Below the pieces are notes generated by a model. That model was not told the origin of the DNA. It did no database searches and was given only the letters and a program-made list of their open reading frames with translations. This document shows, in pieces, positions 46,318 through 57,298 of a stretch of DNA of 64,000 nucleotides. Numbering within the stretch: the stretch's first letter is position 1; the number at the start of each line of letters is the position of its first letter. The DNA is from Palsa-1248 sp963737835. GTDB taxonomy: Bacteria > Gemmatimonadota > Gemmatimonadetes > Gemmatimonadales > Gemmatimonadaceae. The stretch covers positions 930,001-994,000 of the forward strand of contig CAVTUH010000001.1 of NCBI GenBank assembly GCA_963737835.1, given 5' to 3'. A program made the position numbers and the translations under genes.

Positions 46318-47375
46318 GACGCCGCTCCGCCCCGCTGGTCAGAGATCAAGCCGTGTCCCGTCAGGGAAATGAACAGCGTCTCGAGACTCGGGCTCGCCAG
46401 GTGAATGTTCGTGACCGTGCGCCCCGTGGCCTGTGTGACCTCAATGAGTGCCGGAATGATCTGGCCGCCCCGGGCACTGTAGACCCGCAGTAACGCGCCA
46501 CGCGCGTCCGCCGACAGCACGTTCGGAAGTGCCCGCGCGTGGGCCGCGGGAGTGGCCGCGTCACCGTCGAGCGTGAGCTCGATCAGTGTGCCGCCCGGCG
46601 CCTGGGCCTTGAGCGCGCTGGGCGTGTCCACAGCGAGCAACCGACCTCCATCCACGATGGCGAGTCGTTCACACAGCTGGTCGGCCTCGTCCATGTAGTG
46701 CGTAGTCATGACGATCGTGCGGTCCTGCGCATGCAGCTCGCGCAGGATCTCCCACAGCGCGTGTCGGGCTTGCGGATCGAGACCGACTGTGGGCTCATCG
46801 AGGAAGAGCACGGTCGGCTCGTGGATCAGCGCGCGCGCGATCATCAACCGCTGCTGCTGGCCACCGGACAGCTCGTCGACTTTCGCCCTGGCCTTGTCGG
46901 CGATTCCAAATCGCTCGAGGAGTAGTCCCGCGCGCGCGGTCGCAGGGCCGTTCCGGACACCGAAGTACGCGGCATGAAAGACCAGATTTTCCAGCACGCT
47001 GAGGCTGCGGTCCGGATTCGGACGCTGCGGGACGACGCCAATGCGCTGGCGGACGGTCACGGGTGTCGCGCGGACATCGGCTCCGGCCACGGTGGCCTCG
47101 CCGCCCGTTGGCCGCACGCGTGTTGTCAGGATGCCGATCGTCGTGGTCTTGCCCGCGCCGTTGGGACCCAACAGTCCAAAGAACTCGCCGGATCGCACGT
47201 CGAGGTCGAGTCCCACGAGTGCCACGATATCGCGCGACGGACCCGCCCCTCGGGCGCCAGTCGACTGTGCGCGCTGAGCTCCACCGGGGCGGCCGCCCAG
47301 TCCGTCCCTGCCGGCCGCGGACGGCGGACCCACGTACACTTTCCGCAAGGCTCGTGTCTGGATCGCCGCGTTCAC
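46314..47375 (-). CDS. ABC transporter ATPase, DrrA/CcmA-type
   Basis: 353-residue ATPase. Walker A GPNGAGKTTT, Q-loop VVPQRPNPDRSLSV, signature DELSGGQQQRLMIARAL, Walker B VLFLDEPT and H-loop MTTHYMDEADQL are intact. Between the first strand (RALRKVYVG) and the next (DIVALVGLDLDV) there is an unusual Gly/Ala/Arg-rich insertion of about 35 residues. The C-terminal DUF4162-like domain (about 245-340) is typical of DrrA-type exporters. Confidence 0.9.
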   Translation of the reverse strand: MNAAIQTRALRKVYVGPPSAAGRDGLGGRPGGAQRAQSTGARGAGPSRDIVALVGLDLDVRSGEFFGLLGPNGAGKTTTIGILTTRVRPTGGEATVAGADVRATPVTVRQRIGVVPQRPNPDRSLSVLENLVFHAAYFGVRNGPATARAGLLLERFGIADKARAKVDELSGGQQQRLMIARALIHEPTVLFLDEPTVGLDPQARHALWEILRELHAQDRTIVMTTHYMDEADQLCERLAIVDGGRLLAVDTPSALKAQAPGGTLIELTLDGDAATPAAHARALPNVLSADARGALLRVYSARGGQIIPALIEVTQATGRTVTNIHLASPSLETLFISLTGHGLISDQRGGAAS

Positions 47376-47387
47376 GAGGGAAAACTA

Positions 47388-47427
47388 CAGGGGGACGGCC
47401 GCTAGCGCGGCCGTCCCAGACCCCCTG
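47388..47427. terminator. strong hairpin terminator
   Basis: GGACGGCCGC - TAGC - GCGGCCGTCC (47393-47416), nested in CAGGGGG/CCCCCTG (outer arms). It lies immediately after the chemoreceptor stop on the minus strand and 13 bp before the ABC ATPase start codon. Probably ends the chemoreceptor transcript; no T-run is needed in such GC-rich genomes. Confidence 0.65.
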
Positions 47428-49167
47428 TTACACCTGAAACCGGTCGACGGCGTCCAGCAGCTCGACCACCACGCGCTGCAAGGCGCTCAGGTCGGCCACT
47501 GCGGTGGCGATGACCGAGGCCTGGCCGCCGGTTGACGCCGCCATTTGCGCGGCCGCGGTCGCCTGGTTGCCGGACAGAGCGGCCACGTGGGCCGCCTGCC
47601 CTTCGATACGGCGCACGGCTTCGCGCTGTGCATTCGCGAGCTCGGCGACTCCGCGCACGATCGTCGCAGCTTCATCGACGCGCGCTGCCGACTGCCGAAT
47701 GGCCGTGGCAGTGGTCGCGATGACTTTCCTGCCAGCCATGACCTCGTCGTTCGCACGTTCGAGATCACTCGCGGTGGCACGCGTACCCTGTTGAATCAGC
47801 ACCACCTCGCCACGGATCTGCTCCACGAGTCGCGCAGACGCGCGAGCGAGTTTGCGCACCTCATCGGCCACCACTGCGAATCCCCGGCCATGCTCACCGG
47901 CACGCGCGGCCTCGATCGCGGCGTTGAGCGCGATCAGGTTGGTCGTATGGGCGATGCTGGCGATGCTCGTCGTCGCTCCCGCGATCGCGCGCAGCCGCTG
48001 TTCCACTTCCGTGAAGCTGCCCCGCGCCTCCGCGGCCGCGGCCACAATGCGTTCGATCGCCGCGTCGGCATCGGCCACGCCCGACAGGGCCGCCTGCGCC
48101 GCGTGCAGCGTGTCTTCCGCGATCGCATCGGCCTCGCCGACTCTGGCCAAAACTGCCTCCGCCGCAGCGCCTGCGGCGATGGCCTCCTCTCGCGTGCGGG
48201 TGGCGGCGGTGGCCTGCGCCGCAGCATCGGTCGCCACCTGCTCGACGGTCGCCGTGAGCTCCTGGCCGGATGCACTGAGCTCCTGCGTCGAAGCGCTCAG
48301 ATCCTCCGTCCGCCGTACGACCTGTTCCGCGCTCGTCCGCGTCGCCGCGACGACCTGCGCGAGCTCGGCGATGAAGCGGTTGACGCACACGGCCAGGTCA
48401 CCGATTTCATCCTGTGTGCGAACGGCGACCCGCGTCCGGAGGTCCCAGCGGGGTTGGCGGGTCAGCTGGTCCAGCGAGACAGTCACAGACTCGAGCGGTC
48501 GCGTCACGGATCGCGAGAGCATATAGGCGATGAGCGAGGCGATGGCCACAGCGGCAAACGTGGCCCCGCCAAACACCGTGCGGGTCTTGTACCACGCTGC
48601 GGTTGCACGTTCGAGCGACCAGCCGAGCACCACACGCTGCCGGTCTCGCGTCGGGCGCACGACCCAGAGCGTCCCTTCCTGGTCGCGGCGCAGGCCATCG
48701 AGGAACGGCGCTGCCATGACCTCGGGGGGCGCCGTGCGCTGGGTCCGCGAGGACCGCACGAGGACCACATGACCCGTCGAGTCCACGACCCCCAGAAACA
48801 CGAGTTGGCCCAGCGACGCCCCGAATGCGTCGTCGATCTCCTCCGCGGTCGCATGGCGCCCGATGATCGCCGCGACGGTGCCGGCGCTCTCGCGAGCCTC
48901 CGCCAGCTGCACTTCCCAGAACTCGCGTGGGAGATACACGGCGCTGAGGATGAAGAACACCGGTAGCAGCGACACGATGACGAAGAGAATGATCTTCGTG
49001 CGCAACCGGGCGCCGCGGCGCTCCGCCCCATCATTGACGTCGAGGAACGCGAGCCCCTCGAGAGTCGTGAGCTCGCGCGGGGCAGACAGCCGTCCCCCGC
49101 CATTGGGCGTCAGCCGGGGGATCAGCGTCGGAGCGAGGCTCGGCTCGGGCGCGGTGGGCGGGGGCAC
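47428..49167 (-). CDS. methyl-accepting chemotaxis-type protein
   Basis: 579 residues. A cytosolic Pro-rich N-terminus of 57 residues precedes TM1 (58-79), then a periplasmic sensor (about 80-197), TM2 (198-218), a HAMP domain (about 216-275) and a coiled-coil signalling domain. The hairpin tip is seen in NLIALNAAIEAARAGEHGRG followed by FAVVADEVRKLA, where CheA/CheW bind. The long N-terminal tail before TM1 is unusual for MCPs. No other chemotaxis gene is in the window, so the partner kinase is elsewhere or the protein serves another output. Confidence 0.88.
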   Translation of the reverse strand: MPPPTAPEPSLAPTLIPRLTPNGGGRLSAPRELTTLEGLAFLDVNDGAERRGARLRTKIILFVIVSLLPVFFILSAVYLPREFWEVQLAEARESAGTVAAIIGRHATAEEIDDAFGASLGQLVFLGVVDSTGHVVLVRSSRTQRTAPPEVMAAPFLDGLRRDQEGTLWVVRPTRDRQRVVLGWSLERATAAWYKTRTVFGGATFAAVAIASLIAYMLSRSVTRPLESVTVSLDQLTRQPRWDLRTRVAVRTQDEIGDLAVCVNRFIAELAQVVAATRTSAEQVVRRTEDLSASTQELSASGQELTATVEQVATDAAAQATAATRTREEAIAAGAAAEAVLARVGEADAIAEDTLHAAQAALSGVADADAAIERIVAAAAEARGSFTEVEQRLRAIAGATTSIASIAHTTNLIALNAAIEAARAGEHGRGFAVVADEVRKLARASARLVEQIRGEVVLIQQGTRATASDLERANDEVMAGRKVIATTATAIRQSAARVDEAATIVRGVAELANAQREAVRRIEGQAAHVAALSGNQATAAAQMAASTGGQASVIATAVADLSALQRVVVELLDAVDRFQV

Positions 49168-49207
49168 ACTGGATGACGAGGCGCTGCCGACGAGCGTTTC
49201 ACGCTCG

Positions 49208-49981
49208 TCACCATTCGCGCTCGATCCGCATCACGTTGGGTTCGTCTGGATAGCGGCTGTCCGAGAGGTGGGTGCACCGCGTGCGATCAAGCGACCAGTA
49301 CAGGATCAACCAGCCGCGGGGCACTGATGCACTGCGGCACACGTCGACCGCCTGGCCCACCGGCGTGCCCGCGAGGACGGCCACGACCCGCGGGTCCGCT
49401 GTGGACCCGCCCACACCACGATCAGCCGGACTGGCGTCCGCCTCGCCAGTCGGCTCAGCGAATGGCAGGTCGCCGCGATTCGCCCGCGCAGCTCGCGCGA
49501 GGTCGCGCAACACGAGCGAGCGAGAGTCGGTTGCGGTGATGAGACGCCATCGCTCCGGGAGCCCCGAGATACTGTCGCGGCGCGTACTGTCGCCCACATA
49601 CAGCTCGCCCGTCAGCCCGACACGCGTCGAGTCCTTGCCGACCCCTTTCAGGTCCACGTGCACCTTGACGAGCCGTGCCAAGTTGTAGGCCATGATCGGG
49701 CCGGCCTCGGACGGAGTGACGTGAAACAACGAGTCGGAGAGCTCGCGAATGAGGCGTTCGCGCACATCTGGTCGGCCCCCTGACACGACGACCTCGTACC
49801 GGACCGGCTCCGGGGTAGAACCCGGCGCGAGCGGCGGCGCCCGCAACGGGGAACCCCCGCTCGCGCAACCGGCCAGCGACGCCACGGCAACCAGCCACGC
49901 GATGGACTGCCGGATAGCCGCTGTGCGTCGACATGCCGTCGGCGCCTGCCAGCGCCCATCGAGCGTGTAAGTTACCGCCAT
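49208..49981 (-). CDS. lipoprotein, hypothetical
   Basis: About 257 residues. The family is not recognised. A lipobox follows a hydrophobic leader (SIAWLVAVASLAGCASGG), so it should be lipid-anchored. The rest is beta-rich; conserved-looking pieces are RERLIRELSDSLFHV, LARLVKVHVDLKGVGKDSTRVG and the C-terminal half with VLAGTPVGQAVDVCRSA. The ATG at 49981 overlaps the divergent ATG of the DUF502 gene by two bases, which leaves no room for promoters. Its true start may lie further in, near the leader. Confidence 0.55.
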   Translation of the reverse strand: MAVTYTLDGRWQAPTACRRTAAIRQSIAWLVAVASLAGCASGGSPLRAPPLAPGSTPEPVRYEVVVSGGRPDVRERLIRELSDSLFHVTPSEAGPIMAYNLARLVKVHVDLKGVGKDSTRVGLTGELYVGDSTRRDSISGLPERWRLITATDSRSLVLRDLARAARANRGDLPFAEPTGEADASPADRGVGGSTADPRVVAVLAGTPVGQAVDVCRSASVPRGWLILYWSLDRTRCTHLSDSRYPDEPNVMRIEREW

Positions 49982-50573
49982 GCGCCGACTCCTCTCGTAC
50001 TTCCTCCGCGGACTCGTGTTCGTCGCGCCGCTGGCAGTGACCGCGTACGCCTGCATCTACATCTTCCAAACCATCGACGGGTGGCTCCGACTCCCGGTGC
50101 CCGGGCTGGGGTTCGCGGTGACCGTGGCGGTGATCACCCTCATTGGGTTCCTTGCCTCGACGATTCTGTCCACCAGCCTGCTCTCGGCGGTCGATGCCGC
50201 GGTCAATCGCCTGCCCTTCGTGCGGCTATTGTACTCTGCCACTAAAGATCTGCTCAATGCCTTCGTTGGCGAGCATCGGCGATTCAATGCGCCCGTGCTC
50301 GTTCCCGTCGACCCGAGCGGCCAAGGCCGTGCGCTGGGATTCATCACCCAGGAATCGCTGGCACAGCTCGGCCTCGCCGATCATGTCACCGTCTATCTGC
50401 CCTTCTCGTACAGCCTGTCGGGCCGGTTGGTCATCTACCCAGTCGGCGTCCTGCAACGCCTCGATGCCGAGAGTCCGGAAGTCATGGCATTCATCGTCTC
50501 GGGCGGCGTCACGGAGGTACCGGTGCACAGGACCCGTTCACTGCAGTCCCCAGCTACGTCGTCGGCGGATTGA
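49980..50573 (+). CDS. DUF502 membrane protein
   Basis: 197 residues with two N-terminal transmembrane helices (about 8-28 and 45-66). DUF502 marks seen: LRGLVFVAPLAVTAYACIYI, LPFVRLLYSATKDLLNAFVG and VYLPFSYSLSGRLVIYP. The function of DUF502 is unknown. The C-terminus overlaps the end of hmgA by 20 bp in convergent orientation. Confidence 0.82.
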   Translation: MRRLLSYFLRGLVFVAPLAVTAYACIYIFQTIDGWLRLPVPGLGFAVTVAVITLIGFLASTILSTSLLSAVDAAVNRLPFVRLLYSATKDLLNAFVGEHRRFNAPVLVPVDPSGQGRALGFITQESLAQLGLADHVTVYLPFSYSLSGRLVIYPVGVLQRLDAESPEVMAFIVSGGVTEVPVHRTRSLQSPATSSAD

Positions 50574-51747
50574 ACTCCACGTGCTGCGCCTCGACCCACG
50601 ACCGGTGGTAATTCGGGTCTTCGACCGCCAAGGCTGACTTCGCGATCTTGAGCGGCCTGAATGAATCCATCATCACGGCCAGCTCGTTTGTGTACTTGGC
50701 CCCGATGCTGGCTTCTGCCCGACCCGGATGGGGGCCGTGGGGAATCCCATCGGGATGCAGGGTGATACTCCCGAATTCGATGCCCTTGCGGCTCATGAAT
50801 TCGCTGGAGGCGTAGTACAGCACCTCATCCGAGTCGACGTTGCTGTGGTTGTAGGGTGCCGGGACCGCGTTCGGATCGAAGTCGAACGGCCGCGGACAAA
50901 AAGAGCAGACCACGAACCCGTCACCCTGAAAGGTCTGGTGCACAGGCGGCGGTTGATGCACCCGACCTACGATTGGCTCGAAGTCGTGGATGTTGAACGC
51001 CCATGGGTAGAAGTATCCGTCCCATCCGACGACGTCGAAGGGATGGTGATCGAGAATGATCTCGCTCAGTCCGTTGTAGTGTTTGACGAGAATCCGAAAG
51101 TCACCCATCTGATTGACCGTGCGCAGCTCGCCGGGCCGCCGGATGTCACGCTCCGAGTACGGAGCACCCTCGAGGAGCTGGCCGAACTCGTTGCGATAGC
51201 GCTTGGGCCACCGCACGTGCCCCCGACTTTCGATCACGAGGAACTTCGTTGGCCCGGCCGCAATGTCGAGCTTGAACCGGTGTGTGATACCGCGGTGAAT
51301 GACCAGGTAATCGCCCTCCCGGTACGGGAGATCGCCAAACACCGACTCCAACACACCGCTGCCCTTGCTCACGTACACCAACTCATCGGCCTGGCCGTTC
51401 TTGTAGAAGTGCGGATCCTGCTCGTCGGGCTCAACGAACAGCATCGCCACATCCTGATTGAACAACAGGGGCGTGCGGTCGAGTGTGGGGCTCCCACCCG
51501 GGCGCAGTCGCGAGGTGAGGAAATGGCGATGCCGAAGCGTCTCATCGCCGTCGGCCTCGTACGCCAGGTCGCGGATCCGGCGCACCGCCTTGACCGTCGT
51601 GGGCGGGTGGGTATGGTAGAGGAGCGACGACGTTCCCGTGAACCCCTCATGCCCCATGAGCTCCTCGGCGTACAGGCCGCCGTCGGGCCGGCGAAAGACT
51701 GTGTGTCGCTTTCGCGGAATCTGACCGAGCGTGTGGTAGATCGGCAT
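50554..51747 (-). CDS. hmgA: homogentisate 1,2-dioxygenase
   Basis: Non-haem iron dioxygenase that opens the homogentisate ring to maleylacetoacetate. It is a cupin-type protein of 397 residues, the shorter bacterial form. Landmarks: RHTVFRRPDGGLYAEELMG near the N-terminus, VIHRGITHRFKLD, the central YPWAFNIHDFEPIVGRVHQPPP, and the C-terminal iron site in NHSNVDSDEVLYYASSEF and GIPHGPHPGRAEA. Its start overlaps the hppD stop (TGATG). No maleylacetoacetate isomerase or fumarylacetoacetase is adjacent. Confidence 0.9.
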   Translation of the reverse strand: MPIYHTLGQIPRKRHTVFRRPDGGLYAEELMGHEGFTGTSSLLYHTHPPTTVKAVRRIRDLAYEADGDETLRHRHFLTSRLRPGGSPTLDRTPLLFNQDVAMLFVEPDEQDPHFYKNGQADELVYVSKGSGVLESVFGDLPYREGDYLVIHRGITHRFKLDIAAGPTKFLVIESRGHVRWPKRYRNEFGQLLEGAPYSERDIRRPGELRTVNQMGDFRILVKHYNGLSEIILDHHPFDVVGWDGYFYPWAFNIHDFEPIVGRVHQPPPVHQTFQGDGFVVCSFCPRPFDFDPNAVPAPYNHSNVDSDEVLYYASSEFMSRKGIEFGSITLHPDGIPHGPHPGRAEASIGAKYTNELAVMMDSFRPLKIAKSALAVEDPNYHRSWVEAQHVEFNPPTT

Positions 51748-52871
51748 CAGAGGTTGCCCCTCAGGGCCTGTTCGCGCTCGATCGCCTCGAACAGGGCCTT
51801 AAAGTTGCCAGCGCCAAAGCTCTTCGCACCTTTTCGCTGAATGATCTCGTAGAAGAGCGTCGGGCGGTCTTCCACGGGTTTCGAGAAGATCTGCAGCAGA
51901 TAGCCTTCATCGTCGCGATCGACCAGGATACCGAGCTCACGCAGCGGCGTGATGTCCTCGTCGATGCGACCGACGCGGTCGAGCACCGTGTCGTAATAGG
52001 TCGTTGGCACACGGAGAAACTCGACACCGTGATCACGGAGCGCGCGCACGGTCGTCACGATGTCGTCGGTCGCAATGGCAATGTGCTGAACGCCCGGTCC
52101 GCCGTAGAACTCCAGATACTCATCGATCTGCGACTTCTTTTTCCCCTGCGCGGGCTCGTTGAGTGGGAACTTGATCCGCCCGTTGCCGTTGGCCACGACT
52201 TTGGACATCAGCGCCGAATACTCGGTCGAGATGGCCTTGTCGTCGAACGAGATGAGGTTGTAGAACCCCAGCACTCGCTCGTAGAACTCGACCCATCGGT
52301 TCATCGCGCCCAACTCGACATTGCCAACACAGTGGTCGATGTACTTGAGGCCGACCGAGGGCGGATTGTATCGCGATTCAACGCGTTGACACCCCGGCAT
52401 GAAAGCGCCCCGATAGTTCCGCCGCTCGACAAGCGAGTGGATCGTGTCGCCGTACGTCTGAATCGCGGCGGTCACCACTTCCCCGTCCTGGTCGCGGAGC
52501 ACGGTCGGCTGCTGCACCGCGGTGGCTCCTCGCTCGACGGCCAACTCGAAGGCCCGGCGCGCATCATCGACCCACAGGGCGATGTCCCGCACGCCGTCGC
52601 CGTGCTTGGCGATGTGCGCAGCGATCGGACCGGTCGGCTGCAGCGGCGTCGTGAGGACCAGGCGGACCTTGTCCTGCTCCATGATGTAGCTCGCCCGGTC
52701 TCGAACGCCCGTCTCGGGGCCGCGGTAGGCCAGGAGGCGGAAGCCGAACGCCGTCCGGTAGTACACACTGGCTTGCTTCGCATTGCCTACGTAGAACTCT
52801 ACGTAGTCGGTGCCATTGATTGGAAACGTATCGGTCGCTTCGCGAGCGACCGGAGCGGTCTGCGTTGCCAT
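51747..52871 (-). CDS. hppD: 4-hydroxyphenylpyruvate dioxygenase
   Basis: Fe(II) enzyme that turns 4-hydroxyphenylpyruvate into homogentisate. Two vicinal-oxygen-chelate domains are present. The iron ligands are His180 (KYIDHCVGN), His263 (GVQHIAIAT) and Glu342 (LFYEIIQRKG). The C-terminal helix (FGAGNFKALFEAIEREQ) that gates the site is intact. The ATG at 52871 follows GGGGGA; an ATG 33 bases upstream is less likely. It lies between aacS and hmgA in one transcript. Confidence 0.93.
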   Translation of the reverse strand: MATQTAPVAREATDTFPINGTDYVEFYVGNAKQASVYYRTAFGFRLLAYRGPETGVRDRASYIMEQDKVRLVLTTPLQPTGPIAAHIAKHGDGVRDIALWVDDARRAFELAVERGATAVQQPTVLRDQDGEVVTAAIQTYGDTIHSLVERRNYRGAFMPGCQRVESRYNPPSVGLKYIDHCVGNVELGAMNRWVEFYERVLGFYNLISFDDKAISTEYSALMSKVVANGNGRIKFPLNEPAQGKKKSQIDEYLEFYGGPGVQHIAIATDDIVTTVRALRDHGVEFLRVPTTYYDTVLDRVGRIDEDITPLRELGILVDRDDEGYLLQIFSKPVEDRPTLFYEIIQRKGAKSFGAGNFKALFEAIEREQALRGNL

Positions 52872-52897
52872 TCGTCCCCCGATCTGAGCGTTCCCCT

Positions 52898-54931
<2,034 letters not shown>

Positions 54932-54939
54932 CGCGCAGT

Positions 54940-55002
54940 GAGGTCCAACGTCCAACGTCTAGCCTCCAACGTCCAACGGCCGGCGTCCAACGTCCAGCAT
55001 CC
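54940..55002. repeat. nine phased, degenerate heptads (AACGTCC)
   Basis: Reading in steps of seven from 54940: GAGGTCC, AACGTCC, AACGTCT, AGCCTCC, AACGTCC, AACGGCC, GGCGTCC, AACGTCC, AGCATCC. Phase is never lost although bases vary. There is no inverted partner. It lies in the divergent gap between aacS and the MFS gene. The 7-mer matches the repeats at 41798 and 43316. Confidence 0.8.
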
Positions 55003-55025
55003 AAGGTACCGGCTAGATTGCCCGA

Positions 55026-56285
55026 GTGCATGTGCCGTCAGCCGCCCTGCGGTGGCGCGACTACCGATTACTGCTCGTCGGGAACGTCGTCTCGACGGTC
55101 GGTCTGCAGATGCAGACCACTGCGATCGGCTGGGAGCTCTACGAGCGCACCCACTCGGCCTATGCGCTCGGGATGCTCGGGCTCGTCGGCGTCGTGCCCC
55201 TCGTCGCGCTCGCGCTGCCCGCTGGCCACGTCGTCGACACGCGCGATCGCCGGCATGTGCTTATGGCCGCGCAAGCGACATACATCGCCAGCTCACTCGG
55301 TCTCGCGCTCGTGTCCTGGTGGCACGCGCCGATCATCGCCCTGTACGGCTGCATCCTCGTGAACGGCATCGCGCGCGCCTTTCAGGCTCCCGCTCGGAAC
55401 GCGTTGCTCCCATCCCTCGTGCCCGCCGACATCCTCGCGAACGCGATCACATGGAACAGCGGCGGCTGGCAGCTGGCTGCCGTGGTCGGCCCGGCGATCG
55501 GCGGGGCGATGATCGCTGCTCTCGGTGGCGCAGTGGCGGTATACGCCTGCGCGGCGGCGGGATCGGCCGTCTTCTTCTTTCTCGCCGCCGCCATTCGACC
55601 CCGACCGGTCGCGCGCTTGCACTCGGAGTTGACCCTCGCGGCGCTCGCCGCCGGCGTGCGGTTCGTGGCGAACACACCAATGATTCTCGCCACGATCACC
55701 CTCGATCTGTTCGCGGTCCTTCTGGGCGGTGCGACGACGCTGCTACCGATCTACGCCAAAGACATCCTCGGTGTGGGACCGACTGGCCTCGGGTGGCTCA
55801 ATGCAGCCGACTCGATGGGCGCGGTCATCATGGCGGCTTTGCTGGCGTCGCGGCCGCCCATGCAGCGGGCGGGTCGAACGTTGCTCTGGGCGGTGGCAGG
55901 GTTCGGAGTCGCAACCCTCGTCTTTGGCCTTTCGCGATCGTTCGCGTTGTCGCTCGCCATGCTGATCGCGCTGGGCGCTTTCGACATGGTGAGCGTGGTG
56001 GTCCGTGCCACGCTGGTACCGCTCCTGACGCCAGACGAGATGCGTGGCCGAGTCGGTGCCATCGCCAATCTGTTCATCGGTACATCGAATCAGCTCGGCG
56101 GTTTCGAATCGGGAGCAGTTGCTGGCGCGTTTGGCCCGGTGGCGTCGGTCGTGTCGGGCGCAATTGGCACGCTGCTGGTCGTGGCCGCCATTGCGTGGCA
56201 CTGGCCTGCGCTGCGCCGGTTGGGACCGCTCGACAGCGCCGTCGTCGCGGAGCTGGTGCCCGGAGAGCAACCAGCGGGCGACTAG
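55026..56285 (+). CDS. MFS transporter (EntS/DUF894-like)
   Basis: A 419-residue major facilitator with about 12 helices. Typical loop motif A-like parts are AGHVVDTRDRRHVLM between helices 2 and 3 and LASRPPMQRAGRTLLWAV mid-protein; the exporter-type ARNALLPSLVP loop also occurs. It is closest to the enterobactin-exporter-like/DUF894 group; the substrate is unknown. It starts with GTG at 55026. The stop codon is the beginning of a REP-like palindrome. Confidence 0.85.
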   Translation: MHVPSAALRWRDYRLLLVGNVVSTVGLQMQTTAIGWELYERTHSAYALGMLGLVGVVPLVALALPAGHVVDTRDRRHVLMAAQATYIASSLGLALVSWWHAPIIALYGCILVNGIARAFQAPARNALLPSLVPADILANAITWNSGGWQLAAVVGPAIGGAMIAALGGAVAVYACAAAGSAVFFFLAAAIRPRPVARLHSELTLAALAAGVRFVANTPMILATITLDLFAVLLGGATTLLPIYAKDILGVGPTGLGWLNAADSMGAVIMAALLASRPPMQRAGRTLLWAVAGFGVATLVFGLSRSFALSLAMLIALGAFDMVSVVVRATLVPLLTPDEMRGRVGAIANLFIGTSNQLGGFESGAVAGAFGPVASVVSGAIGTLLVVAAIAWHWPALRRLGPLDSAVVAELVPGEQPAGD

Positions 56286-56311
56286 TAGGGGCGACGGATG
56301 CGTCGCCCTCC
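56285..56311. repeat. REP-like palindrome, copy 3
   Basis: GTAGGGGCGACG-GATG-CGTCGCCC directly follows the MFS stop. It is the same palindrome as the 31-bp arms at 57951 and 58067, with one base missing in the loop. May act as a terminator. Confidence 0.75.
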
Positions 56312-56383
56312 CCAAAGGTTGCCGGGACGCCCATAGTGGCCCGATGAGTTGGAGTCGCGACCGTGCGTGGCTCGCCATGTCGT

Positions 56384-56989
56384 CTACCGCGCTCCGTCGG
56401 TCGAGTGAGCGCCTGGAGACGCCACGCCGAGGCGCGTCTCGATCGCGGCGAGTCGGTCGAGGATCGCTCGGTGCCGGTGGTCGTCAATCGTCGGCTCGCG
56501 CGCGACGAACGTCAGCGCGCCCCCTGTCTCGAGTCGACAGATCTTCACGTCGTGCAAGTGCTCGATCCCTTGCCGCCGCGCCGCCGACTCGAGCTGCGCC
56601 TGGGTAATCATCTCGCGTTCCAGCCAATGCCGTTTGATCCGGCCATCCTCCACCAGGACATCGGGATCTCCCTCCATTAGTCGGTCGAGCGCCGGGTGGC
56701 CGTAGAGAAACCTGACCACGCCGTAGTTGACAACCAGGAGGATGGCCGCGCCAAGCAATCCTCCCACCAGTGAGTTGTCGTTGCCGATGATCGCATTCTG
56801 CACCGTGTTCGAGAGGACGAGCAACACGACGAGGTCGAACGGATTGAGCTGCCCAAGTTCCCGTTTGCCGGCGAGCCGGAGGCCGACCAAAAGGAAGGCG
56901 TAGACCGCCAATGTCCGGAACACCTTTTCGAGGAGCGGCACTCCAGGCACCAGCATATCCTGCAGAATCGTGTGCCACGTTTCGTTCAC
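56384..56989 (-). CDS. DUF421 (YetF-type) membrane protein
   Basis: 201 residues. Three hydrophobic segments (about 27-42, 57-75 and 80-98) precede a cytosolic C-terminal domain. Family landmarks: RTLAVYAFLLVGLRLAGKRE, QLNPFDLVVLLVLSNTVQNA and the basic/acidic PDVLVEDGRIKRHWLEREMI. DUF421 proteins form membrane complexes of unknown role linked to spores and stress in Firmicutes. I chose the GTG at 56989 because the hydrophobic part starts nearby; the longer frame has an Arg-rich, unlike-family leader. Confidence 0.8.
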   Translation of the reverse strand: MNETWHTILQDMLVPGVPLLEKVFRTLAVYAFLLVGLRLAGKRELGQLNPFDLVVLLVLSNTVQNAIIGNDNSLVGGLLGAAILLVVNYGVVRFLYGHPALDRLMEGDPDVLVEDGRIKRHWLEREMITQAQLESAARRQGIEHLHDVKICRLETGGALTFVAREPTIDDHRHRAILDRLAAIETRLGVASPGAHSTDGAR

Positions 56990-57298
56990 GGGAGCCCCCG
57001 AGCGCCCGCGGGCGCTGGCAAGTGGGAGAGCACAACGTAGAGAGTAGACGCCCCCGGGAGCGGTTCGTCTACTGCGCCACTGTCTTGTTTCTGCTCGGCA
57101 ATCTGGGCGGGTCTGGGCTCGGTCGGCGATTGGCGAGACTTCTCTCACAATGCGGCGTTCCATCGGCACTGGGCCGGGATGTCCGCGAACATCGCGCTCG
57201 CGCGATCATTGCAACTCTAAATCCCAGTGCGACTTAGCAAGGCGAGCATGGTGAGGACACCAGGCTCAGCAGCGGCCCGTTGTTTGCCATTGTGACCG
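56990..57298. other. divergent intergenic region, no gene seen
   Basis: This 309-bp gap lies between the DUF421 start and the hypothetical gene. No family-like frame is present. No palindrome or clear promoter hexamers are seen. Confidence 0.35.
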
